This document shows positions 51,239-61,236 of a stretch of DNA of 64,000 nt, one piece after another; position 1 is the first letter of the stretch, and each line of letters begins with the position of its first letter. The notes under the pieces were generated by a model. The model was not told where the DNA came from and did not search any database. It was given only the letters and a program-made list of their open reading frames with translations. This stretch comes from a bacterium (GTDB lineage Bacteria; SZUA-182; DTGQ01), in NCBI GenBank assembly GCA_040755755.1, contig JBFLZW010000022.1:237654-301653 (forward strand), in the 5' to 3' direction. The translations under genes were made by a program, and so were the position numbers.

Positions 51239-52573
51239 TTAGTACCGAATTCCGGTGAGGTCATTGATCCCATCTCCATTAGCATCGATAAAGTTGTCAT
51301 TGATTCCGTTTCTGTCTTCATCCTGCCAGCCATATCCATGAGCATAGGACATTCCCTCAGCCGGTTTGCCCGGATCACAGATTCCGTTTCCATCGGCATC
51401 GGTAAAAATATCATTGGTTCCGTCTCCGTTCTGATCGATAAATTTGAACCGATATCCGTGGATAGCCGGCCGTCCGGTCAGGTCATTGATTCCATCACCA
51501 TTCGCGTCGGCGAATTTATCGTTAATTCCATCTTCATCTTCATCCTGCCAGCCATATAAATGAGAGTAGAGTACATGATTATTCAAGTCATTGATTCCGT
51601 CTCCATTCGCGTCCTGGAAAAAGTCGTTCAGCCCGTCATTATTCTTATCGACAAATCCGAAAGTAAAACCATAGGGAGAACTTTGAGGGAGCAGGTCATT
51701 CCTCCCATCCCCGTCTGCATCGATGAAACTGTCGTTTATTCCATCTGCGTTCTCATCCTGCCATCCGTAACCGTGGGCATATGCCTGGCCGGTCAGGTCA
51801 TTTTTTCCGTCGCCATCAGTATCCTGGAAAAGATCGTTTACTCCATCTCCATCCTCATCTTTCCAGGGGAAGCGGTAGCCGTCAAATCCGTCGCAGATCA
51901 ACAGTCCGTCAGCATCAATGCCGCTGATCCGGCCCAAATCGAGGTCATACGGCAGGCTGAGCCGGATATCTTTTTTGGCCACCTGATTTCCATCGTAATA
52001 TAAGGTCAGAGAATAATTTCCTGCCTGACAATCCAGAATCTGAAAACTGCCCTCTGCATCGGGAACTCCATATAAACCGGTATTTCCCAAAATCATGACC
52101 ACCGCATACTGGCTGATCACGGCATTCATGGTCCCGCCACCCCTCCCCGCTCCCTGCCCGGCATTCTGAGGCCCCGGAGTCCCGGTGGGCGGGCCGCCGC
52201 CGGTCGTCCCACTCTGTGATCCCGTAGTATCATCCGGCGGGCCGGGAGTTCCATCCGGAGGACCATTCCCTGTGCCGGAGCCGCTTCCGCTTTGGGGCCC
52301 CCCTCCAGCACCGGGGACATCATCCGGCGGGCCGGAGGTTCCATCAGGGCCGGGATTTGTTGGCCCTTTCATCCTGACACGGGGGGAAGAGGCGGAAAAA
52401 TCAATATCCAGCGTTCCTGAAACCCTTATTCCGGATAGAGGGGCTGCTTTGTTTGCAGCATAGGGGGTAATTTGCTTGTTGTCCCCCGATGAATCGCTCC
52501 TGCATCCTGAGAGGAATAAAAATGTAATGAGGGCAGCTTTCATTCCAGTAATAACCACTCCGCGGCAATCCAT
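51239..52573 (-). CDS. Lipoprotein with thrombospondin type 3/EF-hand-like repeats
   Basis: A 444-residue protein with a lipobox LFLSGC. After it comes a very Gly/Pro/Thr-rich stretch (about 65-145), a beta domain (VVMILGNTGLYGVPDAEGSFQILDCQAGNYSLTLYYDGNQV), then about nine calcium-loop-like repeats with alternating forms DxDGDGxND and GWQDENADGINDxFxDADGDGxND (about 220-444). These bind calcium and stabilise extended surface stalks. GGAGG lies 7 bases before the ATG at 52573. There is no C-terminal anchor. Confidence 0.8.
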   Translation of the reverse strand: MDCRGVVITGMKAALITFLFLSGCRSDSSGDNKQITPYAANKAAPLSGIRVSGTLDIDFSASSPRVRMKGPTNPGPDGTSGPPDDVPGAGGGPQSGSGSGTGNGPPDGTPGPPDDTTGSQSGTTGGGPPTGTPGPQNAGQGAGRGGGTMNAVISQYAVVMILGNTGLYGVPDAEGSFQILDCQAGNYSLTLYYDGNQVAKKDIRLSLPYDLDLGRISGIDADGLLICDGFDGYRFPWKDEDGDGVNDLFQDTDGDGKNDLTGQAYAHGYGWQDENADGINDSFIDADGDGRNDLLPQSSPYGFTFGFVDKNNDGLNDFFQDANGDGINDLNNHVLYSHLYGWQDEDEDGINDKFADANGDGINDLTGRPAIHGYRFKFIDQNGDGTNDIFTDADGNGICDPGKPAEGMSYAHGYGWQDEDRNGINDNFIDANGDGINDLTGIRY

Positions 52574-52904
52574 GCACAATCCTCCAACAAGGCAGTAGAA
52601 AAAAGATGTATACCAGTAGTAAGTGTCTCATGCTCATTCATCAACCTTCCGACCTCAATAAAGCAAGAAGAATACCAGATGAACCAGAGGATACCAGAGA
52701 CCGGGTTTTGGTCTGGACTTTTCCTCCATAAATATTATGGAATATCGATTATAGTAAGACAACGCCGATAAGTTTTGATACCAGGATCGAAGTGTTAAAC
52801 GTTCACTTCGCCTGTTTCAATTATGGAACATGCTCTTATCGATGTTGAGAAATAGACCAGAATTTTCCAAATATGGGACACCGCCGTGCCGAATAAAAAT
52901 AAAG

Positions 52905-52974
<70 letters not shown>

Positions 52975-52988
52975 AATAAAGACAGTAG

Positions 52989-53024
52989 TTCAGTTATCAG
53001 CTTTTTTACTGACCACTGGCCACT
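52989..53024. repeat. Dispersed CACTGGCCACT element, copy B
   Basis: Matches the element at 36742-36775 with the same order of blocks, and lies 15 bases after the heptamer array and directly before the cbiM ribosome site. Confidence 0.7.
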
Positions 53025-53047
53025 AATCAAAGGAGAAAGAGGAATCA

Positions 53048-54004
53048 GTGCATGCACCGGATGGATTCTATAGTGACAGCCTGTGCCTGGTCGTGGATAT
53101 GGCCTGTGCGGGAGTTCTGGCCTACAGCTTGAAAAAAGCCTGGAAGCGGATCAATACCAACGAAGTTTTACTGGCCAGTGCCGTAGGAGCCTTTTGCTTT
53201 GCTCTGGAGATGGCCAACTTTGAGGTTACCCGAGGCTCTTCCTGCCATTTCATGGGAGGTGTTTTTGCCTCCATTGTCCTTGGTCCCTACCTGGCTACAC
53301 TGGTCATGACCCTGGCTCATCTTATCCAGGCCTTTGTTTTCCAGGATGGAGGAATTATGGCTATAGGACCCAATCTGCTGACTATTGTCCTGGTCAGCAC
53401 CTTTGGGGGATACTATCTCTATGCTCAATTAAAGAATCTGGTTATCGAGCCGTATGGATGTTATATCAGCGCATTTCTTTCAGCCTGGCTCACCCTGCTG
53501 ATCACCAGCCTGACGGTATGCGGAATGCTGTCGATCTGCGGAATTGAGAAATTTTCAGCCACGATCAGTCCCATGCTCGGTCCCCATGTCGAGGTGGGCA
53601 TTGCCGAAGGAGTGCTGACCATCCTTCTCATGGTGGGGATTCAGGCGTTGACTTCAAGCCCCATCGAAGACCGGGAAATATCACCCGGATCAGCCCGGAA
53701 GGTTGCCTGGGCTTTGCTGGGTATGGCTTTTGTGGTCAGCCTGGCTATCTCCCCGTTTGCTTCCCGGTCTGCAGAGGGGCTGAAGATATTTGCCTTGAAC
53801 CGCATTCACTTACACTCACAGAAAATCATCATCCCCTACCAGGCACCGATTCCCGATTATCATCTGCCGGGAATCGGGAACCAGAAAGTAGCCAAAATAC
53901 TTGGAGGAACACTCGGTACAATTATTACCTTTTTTCTCTGTTTTTTTGGATGCTCCACAATAAAAGAACGGGTTCATATGAATGATCTGAGGAGCCATCC
54001 ATGA
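53048..54004 (+). CDS. cbiM: CbiM-like cobalt/nickel ECF transporter component
   Basis: A 318-residue integral membrane protein. It starts at a GTG with the CbiM N-terminus MHAPDGFYSD; the first two residues take part in metal binding, which fixes the start. Conserved spans include FALEMANFEVTRGSSCHFMGG, GPYLATLVMTLAHLIQAFVFQDGG and GPNLLTIVL. A C-terminal PDGLE/CbiN-like part (about 220-318) is fused. GGAGAAAGAGGA precedes it. No CbiQ, CbiO or cobalamin riboswitch is adjacent. Confidence 0.9.
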   Translation: MHAPDGFYSDSLCLVVDMACAGVLAYSLKKAWKRINTNEVLLASAVGAFCFALEMANFEVTRGSSCHFMGGVFASIVLGPYLATLVMTLAHLIQAFVFQDGGIMAIGPNLLTIVLVSTFGGYYLYAQLKNLVIEPYGCYISAFLSAWLTLLITSLTVCGMLSICGIEKFSATISPMLGPHVEVGIAEGVLTILLMVGIQALTSSPIEDREISPGSARKVAWALLGMAFVVSLAISPFASRSAEGLKIFALNRIHLHSQKIIIPYQAPIPDYHLPGIGNQKVAKILGGTLGTIITFFLCFFGCSTIKERVHMNDLRSHP

Positions 54005-54094
54005 ATAATAACCTGCTTATTCGCTTTTCTCTGTGCCTCTGTGTCTCTGTGGTGTCCTTGTGGACAAGACACCCCTATAGTTCAAAAATTGATC

Positions 54095-56932
54095 ATGGAT
54101 AAGAAGCCAAAAAAAATATTAGAAAGCATCCTGCTGCCTTTCATTCTGGTGTTTCTCACGATTTTTTTGACTCATATGGGTATGCAAACCCAATTTATCG
54201 ACCAGGAACTGGATAAGCTGACCAGTAACAGTATGGTAGCTCAGATGCAATTCATCAGGAATCATTTCCTGACTGACGAGGTGCGAAATCCGCTCCTGGT
54301 TCTCCAATATGTGGCTGATTCTATCTTTCCGGGCATTCTGCACGGCGCATCCGGGGATCAAAATTTTTTTTCACCCTACTTGAAGAGGCTGAGAAACGAT
54401 CTGAACCTGGACCATATAGCTCTCTATGACTTGGAGGGGAAAATACTGGACCAGAAAGTATTATCTTCACATTATGAAAAAGCGGACCTGACCGAATTCC
54501 AGAATCTGATCAAACAGGGAAAGGTTACCAGGGAGATTTTTGGATTTGATAAAGCCGACCAGGGTCTGGTCTTGAAAATAATTTTTCCCGTTCACGGTTT
54601 CCAGGAGGAGACTGTGGGATACCTGTCAGCCATCCGCTCCCTGGGCAGCCATTTTTTTCAGAAAATCCAGCAGCCTTCCAATCTGGACATCCTGCTCTTC
54701 AAAGATGAGCATGCTGTTTTCAGTACCATTCCTGCCAAAACAGGTGAGCCGCTTTCTATCCCTCCCGAGATTCAAAAAAAGGTTCTCAAGGCCAATGAAG
54801 AATCACAGCAATCAGTTGAACGTATTTTTATCTTCGGCACCCAATATTATGCTGTTTCTTTTCCTTTCCAAAACCTGCGGGGGAAGACCGTAGGAACTCT
54901 CATGCTGGTAGCCGGTCTGGATGCAAAAGCGCAAAGCCTGAAAAAGATTGTCCTGTATCTCCTGTGGGCTGGCGTGATCGGGATCATCTTGCTGATATCT
55001 TTTGGATTTCTCATCAGCAAGGGGATAACTACCCCGCTTGAAAGACTCATCCAGGCCACACACCGGGTATCAGCCGGAGACCTGAATACCAGAGCCAGGA
55101 TACAGTCTCACCGGGAGCTCATTACTTTGTCACAGGCATTCAATACCATGACTGAAAATTTGCAGCATACGCTGGTTTCCAAAAACTATTTCCATACTAT
55201 TATTGATACCATCAATGACCTTCTGATCATTATTTCTCCTGAACAGACTATCACCTTTGTCAACCAGGCAACTCTGCGGGTGTTAGGGTACGATAGAGCG
55301 GAATTGATCGGCAAACCGATTGGTTTTCTTTTCCACAAGGATTACCCTGTGAGAGAAATGGATCTCAATGTGCTCGCTCAACAGGGAACGATCGAAGACT
55401 ATTCCTGCGGCCTGGTAACGAAATCGGGTGAATCCATCCCGGTGAGCTTTTCGGGATGGCCTATGCTGGATGAACAAAAGCGGCTTTCGGAAATCGTCGG
55501 CATTGCCCGGGATATCCGGGAAAAAGCGGAGGCTGAGCGAAAGATCAAAGAGGAGCGTGATAAATTGAATACCCTGATCAATACGATCAATGATCTTATT
55601 TTTATCCGTGACTCTCAGGGGAAGGTGATCTTTATCAGCCATGCTGTGCAGGACATCCTCGGCTACTCTCCACAGGAGTTTACCAGCCTGCCCTATGAGG
55701 CGGTTCTCAGCTCGAATCCGATTAACCAGAGTTTTCTGGAATCACCTACCCGCCTGTGCACCAGGGGGGAAGATGTTGAGCCCTATTGGACTGAATTTCT
55801 GGCCCGCGATGGCAAGCGGCTTATCCTGGAGATCAATGAAGCCCCTTTACTGGGGAAAAAGGGAGAAGTCATCCAGATCATGGGCGTTGGCCGGGACATT
55901 TCAGAGAGAAAAAAATTGGAAGAGCAGTTGCGGGAGTGGCAGGAAAAACAGGCAAAAATGTCCGATGAAACCTACCGGTTCGGCAATATTATCGGCAAGA
56001 GCCGGAAGATGCAGGAAATCTATGAATTAATCAAAATAGTTTCCCAAAGTAATAGTACTGTTTTGATCCAGGGGGAAAGCGGAACCGGAAAGGAGTTAAT
56101 CGCTCAGGCCATTCACTGTCAGAGCCCCCGCCGGGATCATCCCTTCATCGAGGTGACCTGTTCGGTGTTGTCTGAGCAATTGCTGGAAAGTGAGTTGTTC
56201 GGGCATGTCAAAGGCGCTTTCACCGGCGCTATCGCGGATAAGCCCGGTCGGTTCGAGCAGGCGGACGGAGGGACCATTTTTCTCGATGAGATAGGCGAGG
56301 TCAGCCTGAACGAGCAGGTTAAGTTGCTCCGTGTTGTCCAGGAGCGGGAGGTTGTGCGTGTGGGGGGAAATAAACGGATTAAAGTCAATGTCCGGATCAT
56401 TGCCGCCACCAATAAAAATTTAAAAGAAGCCGTAGCTCAGGGTTCTTTCCGGGAAGATCTCTACTACCGGCTGAATGTAGTGCCGGTCCTGGTACCGCCG
56501 CTACGGGAGAGGAAAGAGGATTTACCGCTTATGGTGAATCATTTCATTCAGAAGATGAATAAGAAAATCGGCAAGGAGATTACCGGCATTTCCCAGAAGG
56601 CCCTGAACATCCTGTGGAAAGAGGACTGGCCGGGAAACGTCCGTCAGTTGGAAAACACTATCGAGTATGCTGTGGTCCGCTGCCGGGATCAGGAAATAAA
56701 GGTGAGGGATCTTCCATCGGATATCCATGGCATCCACTCAGAGGATACCACCTCGGTGCAGGATCTTCTGGCCAACGTCCAGAAATCAGCGCTGATCGAT
56801 GTTCTGGAGGACTGTCAATGGAACATGACCCAGGCAGCTCAAAAATTAAACATCAGCCGGACCACGCTCTGGCGAAAGATACGCAAGTACGATGTGGCCA
56901 AACCCGATAACCTTGGGTCCGCTCTCAGTTAG
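54095..56932 (+). CDS. Membrane-bound sigma-54-dependent sensor-activator
   Basis: A 945-residue protein: membrane helix (about 10-30), a periplasmic sensor of about 250 residues, a second helix (VLYLLWAGVIGIILLISFGFLI), a HAMP region (GITTPLERLIQATHRVSAGDLN), two PAS modules (about 370-480 and 495-610), an AAA+ domain with GESGTGKE (about 659-666) and the sigma-54-contacting GAFTGA (about 706-711), and a C-terminal Fis-type helix-turn-helix (TQAAQKLNISRTTLWRKI). It joins sensing at the membrane to direct activation of sigma-54 promoters, without a separate kinase. The ATG at 54095 starts the basic N-terminus. A sigma-54 promoter lies just after it. Confidence 0.93.
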   Translation: MDKKPKKILESILLPFILVFLTIFLTHMGMQTQFIDQELDKLTSNSMVAQMQFIRNHFLTDEVRNPLLVLQYVADSIFPGILHGASGDQNFFSPYLKRLRNDLNLDHIALYDLEGKILDQKVLSSHYEKADLTEFQNLIKQGKVTREIFGFDKADQGLVLKIIFPVHGFQEETVGYLSAIRSLGSHFFQKIQQPSNLDILLFKDEHAVFSTIPAKTGEPLSIPPEIQKKVLKANEESQQSVERIFIFGTQYYAVSFPFQNLRGKTVGTLMLVAGLDAKAQSLKKIVLYLLWAGVIGIILLISFGFLISKGITTPLERLIQATHRVSAGDLNTRARIQSHRELITLSQAFNTMTENLQHTLVSKNYFHTIIDTINDLLIIISPEQTITFVNQATLRVLGYDRAELIGKPIGFLFHKDYPVREMDLNVLAQQGTIEDYSCGLVTKSGESIPVSFSGWPMLDEQKRLSEIVGIARDIREKAEAERKIKEERDKLNTLINTINDLIFIRDSQGKVIFISHAVQDILGYSPQEFTSLPYEAVLSSNPINQSFLESPTRLCTRGEDVEPYWTEFLARDGKRLILEINEAPLLGKKGEVIQIMGVGRDISERKKLEEQLREWQEKQAKMSDETYRFGNIIGKSRKMQEIYELIKIVSQSNSTVLIQGESGTGKELIAQAIHCQSPRRDHPFIEVTCSVLSEQLLESELFGHVKGAFTGAIADKPGRFEQADGGTIFLDEIGEVSLNEQVKLLRVVQEREVVRVGGNKRIKVNVRIIAATNKNLKEAVAQGSFREDLYYRLNVVPVLVPPLRERKEDLPLMVNHFIQKMNKKIGKEITGISQKALNILWKEDWPGNVRQLENTIEYAVVRCRDQEIKVRDLPSDIHGIHSEDTTSVQDLLANVQKSALIDVLEDCQWNMTQAAQKLNISRTTLWRKIRKYDVAKPDNLGSALS

Positions 56933-56972
56933 AGGCACAAAGCTCTGTGCCTCAATAGTTACCTCCCCGATT

Positions 56973-56988
56973 TGGCATTGGTTTTGCA
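56973..56988 (+). promoter_or_regulatory. Sigma-54 (-24/-12) promoter
   Basis: TGGCATTGGTTTTGCA has GG and GC separated by exactly 10 bases, matching the sigma-54 consensus TGGCAC-N5-TTGCA. It lies about 40 bases after the sigma-54 activator gene and about 220 bases before the lipoprotein gene. Confidence 0.8.
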
Positions 56989-57073
56989 CAATAATCTCGT
57001 ACAGGCGATACTATAGTTGTTCAGAACGACCCAGCTCAAAAATTGACCTTAACCCTTCAACCCAATCAGCGAA

Positions 57074-57093
57074 AAGGAGTCAACAAGATGTAA
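57074..57093 (+). other. Start-stop element in the lipoprotein leader
   Basis: AAGGAG, eight bases, then ATG immediately followed by TAA. A two-codon start-stop in a transcribed leader could modulate mRNA stability or be the remnant of an ancient start. Confidence 0.25.
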
Positions 57094-57206
57094 GAATGGG
57101 CTTTCCTGTTTCCTGAAGCCTTCAAATTGCTCATTTTGTTTACCACGACCTTTCCGGTCATCGGAGGTTTAAGCTGTTCACTGACAATTTCCGGAGGGAG
57201 ATGCCA

Positions 57207-59864
57207 ATGCACGAGAGAAAGCTCCTGTTTGCTGCTTTGTTTGTTACCATGGTTTCATTCTGTGCTCTATGGGGATGCGGAGGGGGAAGCTCTTCATCAA
57301 CCACTGACTCAGGATCGAATAGCCAGCATGAGGATGCCTATACAGGCTATGTTTATGCCCCTGTTTCATCAGGTCAATCACTGTTCAGGCTCTATAATCT
57401 TACCGATACCAGTACGGAAGAGGGAGTATTGGTTCTGGACAGTCCTGCTCAGGCCCCGGCTGGATACGAACCGTTAGTAGGCTGCAAGGTTGTTCTTCCC
57501 GATGGCACTGAAGCCACGACGGATGCCTATGGCCGGTTCGGGTTTGCCCGAATACCCTTTACCAGCTCCGACAGGGGGATGCCCCTGATAATAGATCCGC
57601 AGGGTTCAAATCACCCCCGTCTGGCGCAGGTAATTGTCCCGCTCGTTGTTCCCCGCCGGGGAACTGCTGCTGACCTTGTGGACAGCGAGGACCTTCGGCT
57701 GGTGGTCAGGCCTGCTTCGCTGCTGTTATCCAAGGGATCGAGGTTTCTCTATCATGCTTTTTGGGTTGACGACAGCCAGGGGGCCGTATATCAGGTTCTT
57801 CCGGATGATGTCACCTGGTCAGTCGGCGGCGAGGGGGGAAGAATTATCGGCACTATTTCCTCCGGCGGGCTTTTCCTGGCTACCGGCCTTGGCAAAGGGC
57901 AGGTTGTGGCTACAGCAAGGGTCAATTCCCGGCAGATGACAGCCTCCAGTGAGATAGAAGTTATCGACAGGCTGCAGGTATCCCGGATATACGGCCTGGT
58001 TACCGATGCCTTTCAAAATCCTGTCGAGGGAGTAATCATCTTTGTGGCCGGGTTTGAAAACGGTGTGGTTACCGGATGTCAGGGCGATTATCTCATTCCC
58101 CGTGTTCCCACCGGCGAGAGTCTGACCCTGACCTTTATCTACCGGGGTATCGTGGTCAGGACCCTGAAGGACGTTGTGTTAGAGCATGGAGAGGCAAAGG
58201 AAATCAATGTGAGCCTCGATACTTTCCATGAAACCGGCAGGCTTTTCTTCCGTGGGGGCCAGGTAATCCTGTCGGTCGAAGGATTGGCGGGACCGCTTTC
58301 AACCGATGAATTTCCGCAAACCAAAGAATACGAACTGCTGGGGGTAGCTGAAGTCTATCCGGATATCTATCAGCAGCTTCAGCAGGACCCGTCCGTGGGT
58401 ATCCCGGCTATAGTGGAAGGAACCCCGAACTATTCTTCATCGCAGGTCGGCAGCCTCCTTCCCCAGGTGCACCTCACTTCTCTCCAGGTTCTGGCCATAG
58501 AGCAGAATGCTCCTGTGGAGACCCTGCAAGGGGAAATCTCCTGGCAGAATGGAGAGGCGTATTTCCGGGGAACAGGCAGAGGCCAGAACTCAGGCTCCGG
58601 TCAACTGAAAGTAGACGGCCTCGGGGTCTTTTCCCGGATCCAGGCCAAAATACAGAACTCTCCCGGCACCTGGTTTGCTGTCAAAGTCATTGGCCGGATT
58701 GACCGCCTGAGCCGGATTATTACCCTCCTTAATATCAGCATGGTCGAAAAGTTTTTCCAGGAAGAGGGGGAAATATACTATAATCCGGATATTTCACCGC
58801 AAGGGGCCATTCTGATGGAACCTGCTGCCGCAGGCTCCGGTCAGACAGAGGGACAACAGCCTTACCTTCTCCTCAATGTCAGGGCAGTCTCACCGGAGAT
58901 TTGTGACCTGCTGACATCTTTTCCGAACAAGCGCTTTTCCGGCCAGGTTTCCGGCTTTGAGCTCGATGAGTCCGGCTCTGATTTCCTGCCGGTCAGCGTG
59001 TCCCGTATCCAATTGTTTTCAGAGGCAGGTTATCTGCTGCACAAGCGGGGGAAGATATGGTCTGATACCACGGGTCAGATCCGGTTCTCTCCATCCCTTT
59101 CGCTGGGGGCTGGTGAAGAAGTGTACATCCTGAACGGGGTTTCGGAGTTTGATGAAATTCAGGCTACCCTGGAGCAATTTCCCGGCAGAGTATATCTTTG
59201 CTACCTGTCCGGAGAGATCAGCCAGGGAGGTGATGAAATCACCGTCTCACAACTGGAGCTGCTTGGCCCGGATGAAGAGCCGCAAGGGGACGGAGCGGGA
59301 CTGCGGGGTGATGGAATTGCCTATTACAAAATCGATAACGGCGCGGTCCAGGGCTACCGGTATCTGTACCAGAAGATCATGTCGAATGGGTACATTGACG
59401 GTAATCTGTATGAGTTGAGCAACATTCGGCCAGGCAGCGAAATCGCCGATACCTTGAAGGCACAACCGGGGCAGATTTTCCAGGTCACCCTGAATTATTC
59501 TGATATCCCAAATAACGGGCAGCAGAATAACGTCCGACCGGGTCCAACCCGGCTGATCGTCAACAAGATAGATATTGTGAAAAATGGAGATCCGCTGTTT
59601 CAGGTTTCCGGAGAGCTGATTTATCACTCCTGGGAAAACATTCTGGAGATGGTGGCTACCTCCCCCGCTTTCCCGGCGGGAAGCCGGCAAAGCTTCATCC
59701 TTGACAAGGTGCCGAACGGTATTTTAAGTGACCTCATGAGTCATCCGGACCGCTTTATCTCGGTTACCGGCATCATCCAGGTATTCCAGCAGGGACAGCG
59801 CTCCATCCGTGATCCCCTGAAAGCCAAGGCCCTCAATCTGGAGATTGAGGAAGACCTGGATTAG
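57207..59864 (+). CDS. Large lipoprotein with carboxypeptidase-like and beta repeats
   Basis: An 885-residue lipoprotein: signal and lipobox ALWGC, a Ser/Thr linker, a beta domain with GCKVVLPDGTEATTDAYGRFGF (carboxypeptidase-regulatory-like, about 95-115), a second such domain (about 250-340: ISRIYGLVTDAFQNPVEGVIIFV), then about 500 residues of beta-rich repeats with LLTSFPNKRFSGQV, LEQFPGRVYLCY and LKAQPGQIFQVTL, each a variant of a domain ending in a PGxxxxV turn. The function is unknown, probably on the cell surface. The ATG at 57207 has GGAG 6 bases upstream. A sigma-54 promoter lies upstream and the neighbouring activator probably controls it. Confidence 0.8.
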   Translation: MHERKLLFAALFVTMVSFCALWGCGGGSSSSTTDSGSNSQHEDAYTGYVYAPVSSGQSLFRLYNLTDTSTEEGVLVLDSPAQAPAGYEPLVGCKVVLPDGTEATTDAYGRFGFARIPFTSSDRGMPLIIDPQGSNHPRLAQVIVPLVVPRRGTAADLVDSEDLRLVVRPASLLLSKGSRFLYHAFWVDDSQGAVYQVLPDDVTWSVGGEGGRIIGTISSGGLFLATGLGKGQVVATARVNSRQMTASSEIEVIDRLQVSRIYGLVTDAFQNPVEGVIIFVAGFENGVVTGCQGDYLIPRVPTGESLTLTFIYRGIVVRTLKDVVLEHGEAKEINVSLDTFHETGRLFFRGGQVILSVEGLAGPLSTDEFPQTKEYELLGVAEVYPDIYQQLQQDPSVGIPAIVEGTPNYSSSQVGSLLPQVHLTSLQVLAIEQNAPVETLQGEISWQNGEAYFRGTGRGQNSGSGQLKVDGLGVFSRIQAKIQNSPGTWFAVKVIGRIDRLSRIITLLNISMVEKFFQEEGEIYYNPDISPQGAILMEPAAAGSGQTEGQQPYLLLNVRAVSPEICDLLTSFPNKRFSGQVSGFELDESGSDFLPVSVSRIQLFSEAGYLLHKRGKIWSDTTGQIRFSPSLSLGAGEEVYILNGVSEFDEIQATLEQFPGRVYLCYLSGEISQGGDEITVSQLELLGPDEEPQGDGAGLRGDGIAYYKIDNGAVQGYRYLYQKIMSNGYIDGNLYELSNIRPGSEIADTLKAQPGQIFQVTLNYSDIPNNGQQNNVRPGPTRLIVNKIDIVKNGDPLFQVSGELIYHSWENILEMVATSPAFPAGSRQSFILDKVPNGILSDLMSHPDRFISVTGIIQVFQQGQRSIRDPLKAKALNLEIEEDLD

Positions 59865-59958
59865 ATAATTTTTCACCAGACATTGATTAATGCTGGTCCT
59901 TCCCTTCCTCTCCCTCCCCGAAATGCGGGGAGGGGGCAGGCAGGGGGGACCCTGATTT

Positions 59959-61233
59959 TTATGCTGATGCGATTCCTCTCTTGTTTGGAATCAATATCGG
60001 CTTATTGAGCATCCTCTTTTGTCCTCTCCTGTTATCCAATTCAACAGCCTGGACAAATCGCTTTTGAAAATCCGGTATGGCGGCTATCACCCTGACCCAG
60101 GCTGACAGCATGGGAATGCCCGCAGGATCTTCAGTGAATTCATGTATGCCCTTCTTGAGAGCCTCAAGGAACAGCTCGGTAGTCACAATTTCCTCATGAC
60201 GGTCATATTTCAGCCCATTGAGCATGGCCAGGGCATTGAATTTTTCTATGGCGGCACGCGATTCCTGAATATAGGTCATAAGGAGGGTTCGAAAAAATGA
60301 ATCTGCCATGACAATACCATCCTGGCTGAGCACTCTGAAAAGGGTCTGGGTAATCTCATTGGCCATTCGGATAAGTCCGGTGTGCTGCTCCTCTTTGCTG
60401 ACTTCCTGATGTTTATGGTCATAAGTTTGTACCAGGTCAACCTGGGCAACCCGATTGGTGGATGTTTTGGTATAGACTTCACTGAGCATGGAAATTTCGA
60501 GGCCCCAGGTCGGCGATATGCGAATGCTGCGGGCGAGACTTGCCAAAAAGGCGAACTCCCCGGAAAGAGGGTAGCGGAAACTATCGAGGTATTCGAGAAA
60601 GGAATTGTATTTTAAAATTTTTTTCAGTGACCGTATGAGAGGGGTATAAAAAAGCCGGGTTACTCTTCCGTAAAATTTATCATGAGCCCGTGCGTAATAG
60701 CCTTTGCTGAACTCGTAGTCCAGGGCGGGGTGGATGATCGGGTAAAGAAGCCGTGCCAGAAGCTCTCTTCTATAGTTGAGAATATCGGTATCGTGCAATC
60801 CTATGGCATAGACTTCCCGGTCAGCGAGGATATATCCCAGGGTCATCCATACCGATCTCCCCTTGCCGGGATTCTCGATCCTGAAATCCGCGTGCCGTAA
60901 TTCTTCATACAGGGACTGCATCCGGGGACCATCATGCCATATTACCTTTACCGTAGTCGGAAGCTCGCTCATGATTTCTTTTACTCTTTTGAATTCATCC
61001 TCACCGGCCCGGTCAAGAGAAAGCACTATTTGAGAAAGATAATCGACCTGCTTGAGCTCTGCGATAATTCCCGGCATGGCCGGGCCTTCAAATTCCGAGT
61101 AGAGCGCGGGAAGCAGAAGTACCATAGCTCTTTTTTGACTGAATTGCCGCAGCTCATCCTCGATTTCTTCAACCGGTCTTCTGGTGATATCCTGCAAGGT
61201 GGCAATGGAACCGTTCTGGAAATAGTCTGACAT
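59959..61233 (-). CDS. Glycosyltransferase, GT-A fold (GpgS/MpgS-like)
   Basis: A 424-residue soluble protein with a GT-A-type nucleotide-sugar fold: MVLLLPALYSEFEGPAMPGI near the start, KGRSVWMTLGYILADREVYAIGLHDTDILNY (HDTD, the metal-binding DxD), FSKGYYARAHDKFYGRVTRLF, SGEFAFLASLARSIRISPTWGLEI. These positions recall the glucosyl- or mannosyl-3-phosphoglycerate synthases. It starts 3 bases after the stop of the fusion gene, with GAGGATTAGAAC as ribosome site in its end. The pair is likely a single operon for compatible-solute or glycan synthesis. Confidence 0.7.
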   Translation of the reverse strand: MSDYFQNGSIATLQDITRRPVEEIEDELRQFSQKRAMVLLLPALYSEFEGPAMPGIIAELKQVDYLSQIVLSLDRAGEDEFKRVKEIMSELPTTVKVIWHDGPRMQSLYEELRHADFRIENPGKGRSVWMTLGYILADREVYAIGLHDTDILNYRRELLARLLYPIIHPALDYEFSKGYYARAHDKFYGRVTRLFYTPLIRSLKKILKYNSFLEYLDSFRYPLSGEFAFLASLARSIRISPTWGLEISMLSEVYTKTSTNRVAQVDLVQTYDHKHQEVSKEEQHTGLIRMANEITQTLFRVLSQDGIVMADSFFRTLLMTYIQESRAAIEKFNALAMLNGLKYDRHEEIVTTELFLEALKKGIHEFTEDPAGIPMLSAWVRVIAAIPDFQKRFVQAVELDNRRGQKRMLNKPILIPNKRGIASA

Positions 61234-61236
61234 GTT

